Source of the DNA: an uncultured Aurantimonas sp.
Lineage (GTDB): Bacteria > Pseudomonadota > Alphaproteobacteria > Rhizobiales > Rhizobiaceae
Reading direction: 5' to 3'
Assembly: GCA_947488615.1 (NCBI GenBank)
Contig: CANKZU010000012.1
Location: 1-64,000 of the forward strand
DNA length: 64,000 bases
Of the stretch, positions 7,350-18,472 are shown in pieces; the stretch's first letter is position 1; each line of letters begins with the position of its first letter. The notes under the pieces were generated by a model. It made no database searches. It saw only the letters and a list, made by a program, of their open reading frames with translations, and was not told where the DNA came from. The position numbers and the translations under genes are program-made.

Positions 7350-8897
7350 TTATTCCACGAACTCCACCGTGACGCCTGGCTTGACCATCTTGGCGAGTTC
7401 GGTGGCGTCCCAGTTGGTCAGCCGCACGCAGCCATTGCTGTTGGTCTTGCCGATCTTGGAAGGCTCGGGCGTGCCGTGGATGCCGTAGGTCGGCTTCGAC
7501 AACGCGATCCAGATCGAGCCGACCGGGCCGTTTGGACCCGGCTGGATGGTCAAGACCTTGTCGTTGTCGCCCTGTTTGAAGTTGATTTTCGGATTGTAGG
7601 TATAGTTCGGGTCGAAGGCGATGCGGTTCACCTGGACAGTGCCGGAGGGCGAGGGTGTCTGGGTCGAGCCGATCGTGGACGGATAGGCCGTGATCAAGGT
7701 TCCGTCGGCGGCATAGACACGCACCTGCTCGCGCCCTTTGTCCGCGATGATCTTCGCGACGTCCTGCTTCACCGGCTCGCCGATCGCGGCGACCTTGATA
7801 CGCGTGCCCGCACGGCTGAAGTCGGCGCCGGGGTTGATCTCGCGCAGATAGGCCTCATCCATATGGAACTTCTCGGCGAGTTTCTCCGAAACGCGCTCGA
7901 AGCTCATTGCCGGCAACTGCGCCTTTTCCCCGTAATCGGCGGGAATCGAGGCAACGAAGGGACCGGCGACATCGTCGGCGGTCAACTCATAGGAGGTAAT
8001 GGCCGGGCCGCCGGTGGCGTCGAGTTCTTCGGCCAACGCCTTGGCGTCGCCGGTCGGAAGCGTACGGCCGTATTTTTCCTGATAGGCGGCCACTGCCTTA
8101 TCGACATTGGAGCCCATGCGCCCGTCGATCACGCCTGGAGACGTGCCAGCTCTATCGAGCAAGATCTGCAGAGCCGCGATCTCGGCCTTGGCGTTCTTGC
8201 CCTTGGGCGCCGCCACTTTGGGGGCCGGATCGCTCTCTTGGACAGTCTGCCCCTCCGGCTGGACGATCGGCGCACCCGGCTCCGGCAAGGGCTCGGACGA
8301 GGGAATCGTGTCCGGCAGCGCGGCGTCTCTCTGCGGCTCGACGATCACATCGCCAGGCGCTGATGGCGGCAGTTCCGCTTCGCGGCGGGGTTCGGCCGCC
8401 GGTTGCTCGGGCGCCGGCAATGGCGCGGCGATCACCGGGGCATCGAACGCCGGGCCATTCTCGTGAGGGGTTTCATGATAGGGATCCGCCGACGGTGGGC
8501 GAACTGTCGAACGCTCCACGGGGGCCGGCTCGACGATGACGCCCGAGGGAGCGATATCGACCCGCCCTTCAACCGTCACTCCCGGCGGCGGCGGTCCGTC
8601 GATGATCGCGCCGCGGCGATCCTCGAAGCGTTGACGGCGTTCCCGGAACTGCTGGCGGCGCGGCTGCTCCACGCCGATGATGCGGCCATAGGCATCGACC
8701 ATGACGCGCCGGCCCATTTCGTCGATGTAGACTTCGGCGACGTTGTCGTCATAGATCTCGACGTTCGGATCGTAATATTGCGCCAGCCGCACGCTTTCAT
8801 CGACCCGCTTCGCGGGATCGGCGGTTTGCGCCAAGGCCGCCGTCGCGCCGAATGACAGCACGAGCGCCGGAACATACAACCGCGCGATTACACTCAT
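7350..8897 (-). CDS. L,D-transpeptidase (YkuD domain), long proline-rich paralogue
   Basis: A 515-residue exported enzyme. After the signal peptide (LVLSFGATAALAQ) comes a segment beginning DPAKRVDESVRLAQYYDP, an arginine-rich stretch, a long Pro/Glu-rich linker (about residues 100-240), a peptidoglycan-binding-like domain (PGVIDGRMGSNVDKAVAAYQ) and a C-terminal YkuD domain with GIHGTPEPSKIGKTNSNGCV, so the catalytic Cys and His are kept. The C-terminal 330 residues are closely similar to the neighbouring transpeptidase, indicating tandem duplication with addition of an N-terminal extension. ATG at 8897 with GGAGAGG upstream was chosen over the longer track ORF. Confidence 0.9.
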   Translation of the reverse strand: MSVIARLYVPALVLSFGATAALAQTADPAKRVDESVRLAQYYDPNVEIYDDNVAEVYIDEMGRRVMVDAYGRIIGVEQPRRQQFRERRQRFEDRRGAIIDGPPPPGVTVEGRVDIAPSGVIVEPAPVERSTVRPPSADPYHETPHENGPAFDAPVIAAPLPAPEQPAAEPRREAELPPSAPGDVIVEPQRDAALPDTIPSSEPLPEPGAPIVQPEGQTVQESDPAPKVAAPKGKNAKAEIAALQILLDRAGTSPGVIDGRMGSNVDKAVAAYQEKYGRTLPTGDAKALAEELDATGGPAITSYELTADDVAGPFVASIPADYGEKAQLPAMSFERVSEKLAEKFHMDEAYLREINPGADFSRAGTRIKVAAIGEPVKQDVAKIIADKGREQVRVYAADGTLITAYPSTIGSTQTPSPSGTVQVNRIAFDPNYTYNPKINFKQGDNDKVLTIQPGPNGPVGSIWIALSKPTYGIHGTPEPSKIGKTNSNGCVRLTNWDATELAKMVKPGVTVEFVE

Positions 8898-9245
8898 CTT
8901 CACCTCTCCACCAAAGCCGGTGACCCGGACGCCTCGATCAGCCTGCGAAAAAGCCCCTCGATTGAGGCAAGCGGATTTCGCGGCGACTTGACGACCGGCC
9001 CTGACCGTATCGTCATAGAAAATGGCAGATGAACCGGACATGAAAATGGCGGTTTTACTTCTTTTTCCGGTCAAAGTCGGCTGATCCAGCCTCGATTCAG
9101 CCAAAATGCGCCGGAACGCCACTCCGCCGCAAGCCCCCGTCCGATGGTCCGGCCGCCTCCACGCCTCACGTCGGGTACGACCAGGTGGAACGCGATGCGC
9201 CCGCAACCCGTTGACGGCAAGACCGAAACGGATCGGAGAAGCATC

Positions 9246-9638
9246 ATGTCATCGACTGAAGGCCGGACCATCATGGGCAATGAGACCGACGGCGTCGGCA
9301 TCGACAATATCGAGGCAAGTCGCGTCTCGGGGACCGAAGTCTACAACACCGACGGACACCATCTCGGACATATCCACGATCTTGTGCTGGGCAAGCGTGA
9401 CGGCCGCGTGAAATACGCCATCATGTCGTTCGGCGGCTTTCTGGGGATCGGCGAGGAATTTCACCCCCTGCCCTGGCAGGTGCTGAAATATGACGAGCGC
9501 CAGGGCGGCTACGTCGTTGGCATCACCCGCGATCAACTCGAGGGCGCTCCGCGCTATGCTGCGGGCGCAACGCCGAGTTGGGGCGATCCGGACTACGGCC
9601 GCAGCATCGACGACTATTACCGGCCCGCCTACATCTGA
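9246..9638 (+). CDS. PRC-barrel domain protein
   Basis: A 130-residue soluble protein with one PRC-barrel domain (about residues 25-95: ASRVSGTEVYNTDGHHLGHI, then DGRVKYAIMSFGGFLGIGEE and HPLPWQVLKYD). PRC barrels occur in RNA-maturation factors and photosynthetic reaction-centre H subunits; small single-domain versions in rhizobia are often stress-associated and of unknown role. ATG at 9246 follows GGAGAAGC. The track start 34 codons earlier lacks such a site. It is divergent from the transpeptidase gene and convergent with clpB. Confidence 0.8.
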   Translation: MSSTEGRTIMGNETDGVGIDNIEASRVSGTEVYNTDGHHLGHIHDLVLGKRDGRVKYAIMSFGGFLGIGEEFHPLPWQVLKYDERQGGYVVGITRDQLEGAPRYAAGATPSWGDPDYGRSIDDYYRPAYI

Positions 9639-9664
9639 GCGGTGGAGACCAGGACGAAATGAAA

Positions 9665-9689
9665 AAGGGCGGCCTCGCGGTCGCCCTTT
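9665..9689. terminator. Bidirectional terminator between PRC-barrel gene and clpB
   Basis: Stem AAAGGGCG / CGCCCTTT with a GCCTCGCGGT loop lies between two convergent genes, with A-rich sequence before and T-rich sequence after it. It can serve both transcripts. Confidence 0.6.
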
Positions 9690-9709
9690 CCCGTTTGTCA
9701 TCGCATCTT

Positions 9710-12334
<2,625 letters not shown>

Positions 12335-12430
12335 TGGATCGCTTCTCCTTTCGGCGGTCCACCCTCACTCGAGGCATGAGCCGCGCATCCATGGAGAACG
12401 GCTCCCGACACCGGCGAGCCGCCCGCTTCC

Positions 12431-12463
12431 GATATGGGATCGGAAAGATCGCCGCGAAAGAGG
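12431..12463 (-). promoter_or_regulatory. Candidate heat-shock (sigma32-type) promoter of clpB
   Basis: On the minus strand, CCTCTTTCGC is followed after about 14-17 bp by CCCATAT, resembling the RpoH pattern CTTGAA ... CCCATnT. The -10-like part is good and the -35-like part is weak. It sits about 100 bp upstream of clpB and downstream of the preceding terminator, where a clpB promoter is expected. Confidence 0.35.
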
Positions 12464-12506
12464 TGGCTTGCCAGACTGTTGCAAAAATGTTGCGCCACCA
12501 TGAACG

Positions 12507-12538
12507 CAAAAGGACGCCGCGGCAGCCGCGACGTCCTC
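12507..12538 (-). terminator. Terminator of the DUF4167 gene
   Basis: A strong hairpin with arms AGGACGcCGCGG and CCGCGaCGTCCT (one mismatch) around a CAG loop. On the minus strand it is followed by TTTTGCG. It lies 50 bp after the DUF4167 stop codon and isolates clpB transcription from upstream. Confidence 0.65.
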
Positions 12539-12585
12539 GATCTTGATCATATGCATTCGACGATCGGCCGAAACGGCCAGCCGCC

Positions 12586-13644
12586 TCAGCCGTTCGATGC
12601 CAACAGGAAGTCCGGCAGGGTATTGCCTTCGCCATCGCTGGTTTCCGCCGCCGCTTCGTCGGGCTTTTTCTTGCGCGGCCGGCCGGGCCGGCGCTTCACG
12701 GGTGCTTCGCCTTCCGTCTCCGGTGCCTTCACCCCCTGATCCGGGGTGACGGCATCCTCGACCTTGCGGGCTTCAACCGGCGCGCCTTCGTTATTCGGAC
12801 GGGTTTCGCTCGCGTCGACCGCTTCGTCGCCCTCGCGGTTCCGGCGCGGCCTGCCCCGGCGACGCGGCGGCCGTTCCGCCTGCGCGTCAGGCTGTGATTC
12901 GCCGGCCGTACCCGGTGCGCCGTTTGACGCTTCCGACGAACGCTCGTCACGGGTGCGCTCGCCGTCATTGCGCTGGTGGCGGCCGCTGTCGCCTTGTTCG
13001 GAGTTCTCGCGTCCGATCACCGGCTGCGGGCCGGTGCCGTCCGCCTGAACCCTGTCCCGGCGATCGCGGTTCCTGTCGCGATTGCCATCACGGTTGCCGT
13101 CGCGACCCCGATTGCCGTCCCGGTCGCGATTGCTGTCGCGATCTCGGTTGCCGTCACGATCACGGTTGCCGTCGCGGTCGCGGTTGCCATCGCGGTTGTC
13201 GCGAGCGTTCTCCCGATCGCGGTTGCCATCCCGATCCCGGTCACGATTGCTATCGCGATCACGAAAACCATCGCGGCCATCGCGATCGCCGTCCTGCTGA
13301 CGATGATCGTTGCGCTCGCCGCGATCGCCCGAATTATCCTGCGAATCGTCGTCCTCATCGGACTCGTCACGGGAATCGCGATCGTCGCGCTGTTGCGGGA
13401 ATTGTGCCTGAGCGGCCGCGACAATACGATTGTAGTGTTCGGCATGCTGCAGATAGTTCTCAGCCATCACCCGGTCGCCGGCCCCCGAAGCATCGCGCGC
13501 GAGCGTCGTGTATTTCTCCGCGACATGCTGGGCCGTGCCCCTGATCTTCACATCCGGGCCGTTCGACTCGTAACTGCGCGAGAGCGGATTAGGACCTTTC
13601 CGTCCGCGGCCGCGCATACGGTTTTTCTGCTGTCCTGGCCTCAT
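12586..13644 (-). CDS. DUF4167 domain protein with Arg-Asp repeat region
   Basis: A 352-residue protein of unknown function. The N-terminal 90 residues form the conserved DUF4167 domain (MRPGQQKNRMRGRGRKGPN ... HVAEKYTTLARDASGAGDRV ... AEHYNRIVAAAQ). It is followed by a highly charged, disordered region with tandem NRDRDG-type units and a basic C-terminal tail with two AT-hook-like GRPRR/K motifs (RRRGRPRRNR and KRRPGRPRKKKP). The composition suggests nucleic-acid binding, possibly RNA; this is inference. It occupies the usual Hyphomicrobiales position next to prmC-prfA. ATG at 13644 with AGGA upstream was preferred to the slightly longer track ORF. Confidence 0.8.
   Translation of the reverse strand: MRPGQQKNRMRGRGRKGPNPLSRSYESNGPDVKIRGTAQHVAEKYTTLARDASGAGDRVMAENYLQHAEHYNRIVAAAQAQFPQQRDDRDSRDESDEDDDSQDNSGDRGERNDHRQQDGDRDGRDGFRDRDSNRDRDRDGNRDRENARDNRDGNRDRDGNRDRDGNRDRDSNRDRDGNRGRDGNRDGNRDRNRDRRDRVQADGTGPQPVIGRENSEQGDSGRHQRNDGERTRDERSSEASNGAPGTAGESQPDAQAERPPRRRGRPRRNREGDEAVDASETRPNNEGAPVEARKVEDAVTPDQGVKAPETEGEAPVKRRPGRPRKKKPDEAAAETSDGEGNTLPDFLLASNG
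13056..13300. repeat. Degenerate short tandem repeats coding Arg-Asp-Asn units
   Basis: About 245 bp made of variants of a 12-18 bp unit (plus strand approx. GCGATTGCCGTCGCGATC) inside the DUF4167 gene. They code for NRDRDGNRDRD-like repeats. The units differ at many silent positions and there are no spacers, so this is a protein repeat region and not a CRISPR array. Repeat number is likely to vary between strains. Confidence 0.8.
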
Positions 13645-13956
13645 GAACTTCCTGTCTATTGGATGCACCGGTCGCGCCGGTATGGCCTACTGCCTCAGAG
13701 CGCACGATGCGCGCCCGCACGAATTTAGCTCCGCCGCAGCAAAGCCAACATAAAGAGGTTAAAATCGGTTGTGCCTGGCGATACCCTCACGCCGGCTTGA
13801 CGGACGACCTACCAGTCATCTCGAGCGTCCTATGGCTGCCGTCGAGCGGCACCTAAAGGAACTGCCCCCTCGGATGTTCCGTACTGGCCGCGACCCTAGA
13901 GGGTAACGCGCGCCGTAACAAGTGCCTTTTCAATAATTAAGCCGGAGAACATCAGA
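13645..13956. other. Intergenic region between prmC and the DUF4167 gene
   Basis: About 310 bp with a short palindrome CCCTAGAGGG near 13900. No ORF with family features and no RNA gene is recognised. It probably carries the promoter of the DUF4167 gene. Confidence 0.4.
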
Positions 13957-14862
13957 TCAAAGCGCGATCCCCTCCCGCTCTGATTGCGGTTTCTCGGCTC
14001 GACCAAAACCCAGGACGCGAACCACACCGGAAAAATCGCGTGTGGAAACCTCCAGGCGCAACCCTTGCGATGCAAATATCGCTGTCACTTCGTCTTCCTG
14101 CCCAATACCGATCTCGACGATCACGCGGCCATCGGGCCGCAACACGGCGCCGAGTCCCGCCGCGATCGCGCGATAGGCATCCAGCCCATCCGGCCCACCG
14201 TCCAAGGCCACCAGCGGATCGTGCTCTCGGACCTCAACCGTGAGGGACGGGATATCGCCACTCCGGATGTAGGGGGGATTCGATAGAACCAGATCAAGCG
14301 GGCCGCCGGCCGCCGCGAGATAGTTCGACAGGACAGGCAGCATCCTGTCGGCAACGCCCGCCGCCTCGGCGTTGCGACAGGCCGTCGCCAGCGCGCCGGC
14401 CGAAATATCGATCGCCAGTGCCCGCGCTTGGGGAAACAGCGCCAGCAGCGAGACGGCGATGACGCCGGAGCCCGTCCCGATATCGGCGAAGCGACAGTCC
14501 CCGCGTCGGTCGATAATTGCGGACATCGCCTTGCGCGCCTCATCGACGAGGATTTCCGTGTCCGGTCGCGGCTCCAGGGTTTCCGGAGAGAGTTCGAACT
14601 CTTGCTCGTAGAAGGCGCGCCGACCGAGTATGCGGTGAACGGGCTCTCCCGCGAGGCGCCTGGTAAGGCGTGATTCGAGGCAGGCCGCCGCCCCGCTCAT
14701 TACAATCATGTCGGACGCCGAATGAACCTCTCCCAACGGCAGACCCGCGCACTCGGCGACGAGCAGGCGCGCGTCGAACTCGGGCGTTGCCGATCCGGCC
14801 GCACGGAGGCGCCGGGTGGCGTGCCGCAGCAACGGGCCCAGCCTGTCGGCCGCCTCAGTCAT
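13957..14862 (-). CDS. prmC: Peptide chain release factor N5-glutamine methyltransferase
   Basis: A 301-residue SAM-dependent enzyme that methylates the Gln of the GGQ motif in release factors RF1 and RF2. It shows the helical N-terminal substrate domain, the SAM-binding motif [16 protein letters not shown] and the catalytic [11 protein letters not shown] (NPPY) motif. The ATG at 14862 overlaps the end of prfA (ATGACTGA), so translation is coupled to that of its substrate, the usual prfA-prmC arrangement. The track start six codons earlier is inside prfA and less likely. Confidence 0.95.
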   Translation of the reverse strand: MTEAADRLGPLLRHATRRLRAAGSATPEFDARLLVAECAGLPLGEVHSASDMIVMSGAAACLESRLTRRLAGEPVHRILGRRAFYEQEFELSPETLEPRPDTEILVDEARKAMSAIIDRRGDCRFADIGTGSGVIAVSLLALFPQARALAIDISAGALATACRNAEAAGVADRMLPVLSNYLAAAGGPLDLVLSNPPYIRSGDIPSLTVEVREHDPLVALDGGPDGLDAYRAIAAGLGAVLRPDGRVIVEIGIGQEDEVTAIFASQGLRLEVSTRDFSGVVRVLGFGRAEKPQSEREGIAL

Positions 14863-15934
14863 CCACGCCGACGGCGGCAAGCTGGTGAGCCTGGTGGTCG
14901 GCGACCAGGGCTCCGACCAGTTCGTCCATCTCGCCCTCGATCACGCGATCGAGCTTGTAAAGGGTCAGATTGATGCGGTGGTCGGTCACCCGGCCTTGCG
15001 GAAAATTGTAGGTGCGGATGCGCTCGGAGCGATCGCCGCTGCCGACCTGTCCCTTGCGCGCGGCCGAGCGCTCGTCGTCGGCCTTCTGGCGTTCGAGATC
15101 GAAAAGGCGCGCCTTGAGCACTTGCATCGCCCGCGCCCGGTTCTGGTGTTGCGACTTTTCCGACGACGTCACGACGATGCCGGTCGGCAGATGGGTGATG
15201 CGAACAGCAGAATCGGTGGTGTTGACGTGCTGGCCGCCGGCCCCCGAGGCGCGCATCGTGTCGATGCGGATATCCTCTGTGCGAACATCGACGTCGATGT
15301 CTTCCGCCTCCGGCAGGACGGCAACGGTCGCGGCCGAGGTATGGATTCGGCCGCCCGATTCGGTGTCGGGAACACGCTGCACCCGGTGCACGCCCGATTC
15401 GAACTTCAGCCGCGAGAACACGCCGGCGCCCTGGATCGAGGCGATCACCTCCCGGTAGCCGCCGACCTCACCCTCGCTCGCCGAGAGGAGCTCCACCTTC
15501 CAGCGGTTCAACTCGGCATAACGCTGGTACATGCGAAACAGGTCGCCGGCGAAGAGTCCCGCCTCGGACCCGCCGGTGCCCGCGCGGATTTCGAGGATGA
15601 CGCCTTTTTCGTCCGCGGCGTCCTTGGGCAGCAGCAGGAGACGGATCTCGTCCGTGAGTTCATCGAGACGCAGCTTCAATTCGTCGATCTCGATCTCGGC
15701 GAGGTCGCGCATCTCGCGATCGGCGGTCGGGTCGTCCAGCAGCGAGCGGGAATCGGCGAGTTCCCGTTCCACCTTGCGATAAGAGCGGATCGCCGCGACC
15801 ACCGCCTCGAGGCCGGAATATTCCGCGGCGAGCTTGGAATAGACGTCGTGAGCCGGCCCTTTGGCCATCTCGTTCTCAAGATGACCGAAACGGGCCAGGA
15901 TCTCATCAAGGGTCGAATTCGGCAGCGTCGCCAT
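14855..15934 (-). CDS. prfA: Peptide chain release factor 1
   Basis: A 359-residue RF1, which reads UAA and UAG stop codons and triggers peptide release on the ribosome. It carries the PxT recognition region in [19 protein letters not shown] (PDT here) and the catalytic GGQ loop in [18 protein letters not shown]. Length is as usual for the family. It is followed by prmC with an 8-bp overlap and preceded by ptsP with 87 bp between. Confidence 0.97.
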   Translation of the reverse strand: MATLPNSTLDEILARFGHLENEMAKGPAHDVYSKLAAEYSGLEAVVAAIRSYRKVERELADSRSLLDDPTADREMRDLAEIEIDELKLRLDELTDEIRLLLLPKDAADEKGVILEIRAGTGGSEAGLFAGDLFRMYQRYAELNRWKVELLSASEGEVGGYREVIASIQGAGVFSRLKFESGVHRVQRVPDTESGGRIHTSAATVAVLPEAEDIDVDVRTEDIRIDTMRASGAGGQHVNTTDSAVRITHLPTGIVVTSSEKSQHQNRARAMQVLKARLFDLERQKADDERSAARKGQVGSGDRSERIRTYNFPQGRVTDHRINLTLYKLDRVIEGEMDELVGALVADHQAHQLAAVGVDD

Positions 15935-16021
15935 AATGTCCTGAAGCTGATGTCAAAGTGAGTGGATCGCGGCGTCAGCCGCGGCGAAAAGGCGAGCCGA
16001 GCCGCCGATCACTGCGGTCCG

Positions 16022-18271
16022 CTAATATGAGATCCCATTGGCTTCCGCGAAATCGACGAGAAGCTGTCGCGGGCTGGCCGCCAGTTGGCCGCCGTTGAGT
16101 TGCTGCGCCAGCGCCCCGGAAAGCTTGTCCGTCTGCAGTTCGACGATCATCGCCTTCACCGGACCGATCGAGGGCGGTGCCATGGATATGGAGCGGAAGC
16201 CGAGTCCAATCAACGCCATCGCCGAGAGCGGCTGACCGGCCATCTCGCCGCACAGCGTCACCGGGACGTCGTGACGCCGCCCGGCATCGACGATCGACTT
16301 CAGCGCCCGCAGGAACGGCGCCGACAAATCGTCGAAGCGCGTGGCGACGCGCGCATTCCCCCGATCGACGGCATTGAAGAACTGGAACAGATCGTTCGAA
16401 CCGACGGACACGAAATCGAGCAATTCCATCAGCTCGTCGAGCTGGAACAAGAGCCCCGGAACCTCGATCATCGCGCCCACCTTCAGCCGCTTCGGCATGA
16501 CATGGCCGAAGCGCGTCAAGTGTTTGAACTCGCGGCTGATCATCTCGCGCGCCTGCCGCAGCTCCGAGACCTCCGTCACCATCGGGAACATCACGCGCAG
16601 TTCGCGCCCGGCAGCCGCCTTGAGCAACGCCCGCAGCTGAGTGCGCATCAAGCCCGGACGATCGAGGGCAAGCCGCAGCGCCCGGTAGCCCAGCGCCGGG
16701 TTTTCCTCCGGCGACTGGCTGAGATAGGGCAACACCTTGTCGCCGCCGACATCCAGCGTGCGAAACGTCACCGGCCGGCCATTCGCAGCATCGAGGACCG
16801 CCGAATAGAGCCGTTCCTGATCGCGCGCACGCGGCATCGTCGAAGCGACCATGAACTGGAGTTCGGTGCGGAAAAGGCCGATGCCTTCCGCGCCCGCCGC
16901 GTCGAGTTGGGGCAGGTCGACGAGAAGGCCGGCGTTCATCTGCAGGCTGATCGGCACGCCGTCCTTGGTCTCGGTCGGCACATCGCGCAGCGAATGATAG
17001 CGTTCCTGGCGCTTGGCCCGGAATGTCACCTTGTCGGAATAGAGCGCCTCGAGCTCCGGCCGCGGCCGGAGATGAACGCTGCCGTCCTCGCCGTCGACGA
17101 TGATCGAATCGCGGTTCTCCGACATCGAGACCGCGCCCTTCACCTGGCCGACCACCGGAATTCCCAGCGCTCGCGCCACGATGACGACGTGGCTGGTCGC
17201 CGCGCCCTCTTCCAGCACCAGCCCGCGAATGTCGTCCCGGCGATAGTCGAGCAGTTCCGCCGCGCCCATCGAACGCGCGACGATGATGGCGTCGGCATTG
17301 TCCGTGCCGGCGTGGTCGTCGCGGCCGATCAGCTGGCGCAGCAACCGGTTGGCGAGATCGTCGAAATCATGCAGCCGCTCGCGAATATACGGATCGGTCA
17401 TGTGCATCATGCGGGCCCGCATGTCCGACTGCACCTTCTCGACGGCGGCTTCCGCCGTCAGTCCGTTGCGCACGGCCTCCTCAAGCCGACGTACCCAGCC
17501 GCGATCATGGGCGAACATGCGGTAGGCCTCGAGAACGGCCCGGTGCTCGCCCTCGCCGGCCACGTCCCGGCGCGACAGCATGTTCTCGATCGACACCCTG
17601 AGGACGCTGAGCGCCTTGTCGAGGCGTTCGACCTCCGCGTCCATGTCCTCGTTGAACAGGTTGGTGACGACGACCCGCGGCTCGTGCAGAACCACCTTGC
17701 CCAGACCGATGCCGTCCGACAGGGCAACGCCATCGAAGCTGACCGGCCGCGACAGGTCGAGCGCGACGCCTGGGCGTTGCAAGCCCTCCAGACTGCCGGC
17801 CGCGATCATCTCGGCGACGACCATCGCCACCGTCTCCAGCGCTTCGGACTCCTCGTCGCGATAGATCCGCGCGGATTTGTTCTGGACGACGAGCACGCCG
17901 AGGGTCCGCCCAGCGCGCAGGATCGGCACGCCGAGGAAGGAGTGGTAAACTTCTTCCCCGGTCTCCGGCAGATAGGTGAAGGCGGGGTGTTTCTGCGCCT
18001 CGGACAGGTTCAGCGGCCGTGCCGTCGCCGCGATCGTGCCGACGAGGCCCTCGCCGAGCTTGAGTTGGGCGAGGTGGACGGCGCCCGGATTGAGACCCTC
18101 GGTGGCATAGAGTTCCAGCACCGCGTCGGCGCGCAGCACGTAGAGCGAGCAAACCTCGGCCACCATGTTCTGTGCGATGGAGCGGACGATCTGGTCCAGG
18201 CGCACTTGCGCGTCGAGAGGCTCGGCCATGAGCTCCCGGATGCGGCGCATGAGGACGCGCGGACCTGACAT
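16022..18271 (-). CDS. ptsP: PTSNtr enzyme I (phosphoenolpyruvate-protein phosphotransferase)
   Basis: A 749-residue enzyme with an N-terminal GAF domain (about 1-160) and the full enzyme I body. It passes phosphate from PEP to NPr and then EIIA-Ntr, a regulatory route for nitrogen, potassium and carbon balance and not for sugar uptake. The phospho-His swivelling domain shows EEGAATSHVVIVARALGIP with the active His. The C-terminal PEP-binding barrel keeps FRTLDVGGDKVLPY, GLFRTELQFM and TLCGEMAGQP. The GAF domain distinguishes PtsP from PtsI. ATG at 18271 with GAGAAGCGAC upstream was chosen. It lies between lysC and prfA as in other Hyphomicrobiales. Confidence 0.95.
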   Translation of the reverse strand: MSGPRVLMRRIRELMAEPLDAQVRLDQIVRSIAQNMVAEVCSLYVLRADAVLELYATEGLNPGAVHLAQLKLGEGLVGTIAATARPLNLSEAQKHPAFTYLPETGEEVYHSFLGVPILRAGRTLGVLVVQNKSARIYRDEESEALETVAMVVAEMIAAGSLEGLQRPGVALDLSRPVSFDGVALSDGIGLGKVVLHEPRVVVTNLFNEDMDAEVERLDKALSVLRVSIENMLSRRDVAGEGEHRAVLEAYRMFAHDRGWVRRLEEAVRNGLTAEAAVEKVQSDMRARMMHMTDPYIRERLHDFDDLANRLLRQLIGRDDHAGTDNADAIIVARSMGAAELLDYRRDDIRGLVLEEGAATSHVVIVARALGIPVVGQVKGAVSMSENRDSIIVDGEDGSVHLRPRPELEALYSDKVTFRAKRQERYHSLRDVPTETKDGVPISLQMNAGLLVDLPQLDAAGAEGIGLFRTELQFMVASTMPRARDQERLYSAVLDAANGRPVTFRTLDVGGDKVLPYLSQSPEENPALGYRALRLALDRPGLMRTQLRALLKAAAGRELRVMFPMVTEVSELRQAREMISREFKHLTRFGHVMPKRLKVGAMIEVPGLLFQLDELMELLDFVSVGSNDLFQFFNAVDRGNARVATRFDDLSAPFLRALKSIVDAGRRHDVPVTLCGEMAGQPLSAMALIGLGFRSISMAPPSIGPVKAMIVELQTDKLSGALAQQLNGGQLAASPRQLLVDFAEANGISY

Positions 18272-18472
18272 GTCGCTTCTCAACTACGCGGTCTTCCGTT
18301 TCACGGGCCGCTATGGTGCCGCAACCGGTTCAATCCGGTTACGGCACGGCCTGTCCCTACAAGATCACATACTCAGCTTCACTGAGAAACCCACCGGGCA
18401 ATGACACGCCATCGCCCGGAAAAACATGTCGTGGCGCGCCTCTCGACGACACGAGGGCATCGCCCCACGACA

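Noticed and set aside
13056-13300. CRISPR-like array
   Set aside because: The repeats are short, uneven, without spacers, and in frame as coding repeats of the DUF4167 protein.
16085-18268. 727-residue plus-strand ORF opposite ptsP
   Set aside because: High-GC antisense frame rich in Arg and His with no domain, fully covered by the clear ptsP gene.
18318-18346. tRNA T-arm-like sequence AACCGGTTCAATCCGGTT
   Set aside because: No matching acceptor, D or anticodon arms nearby; it is only a short inverted repeat between lysC and ptsP.
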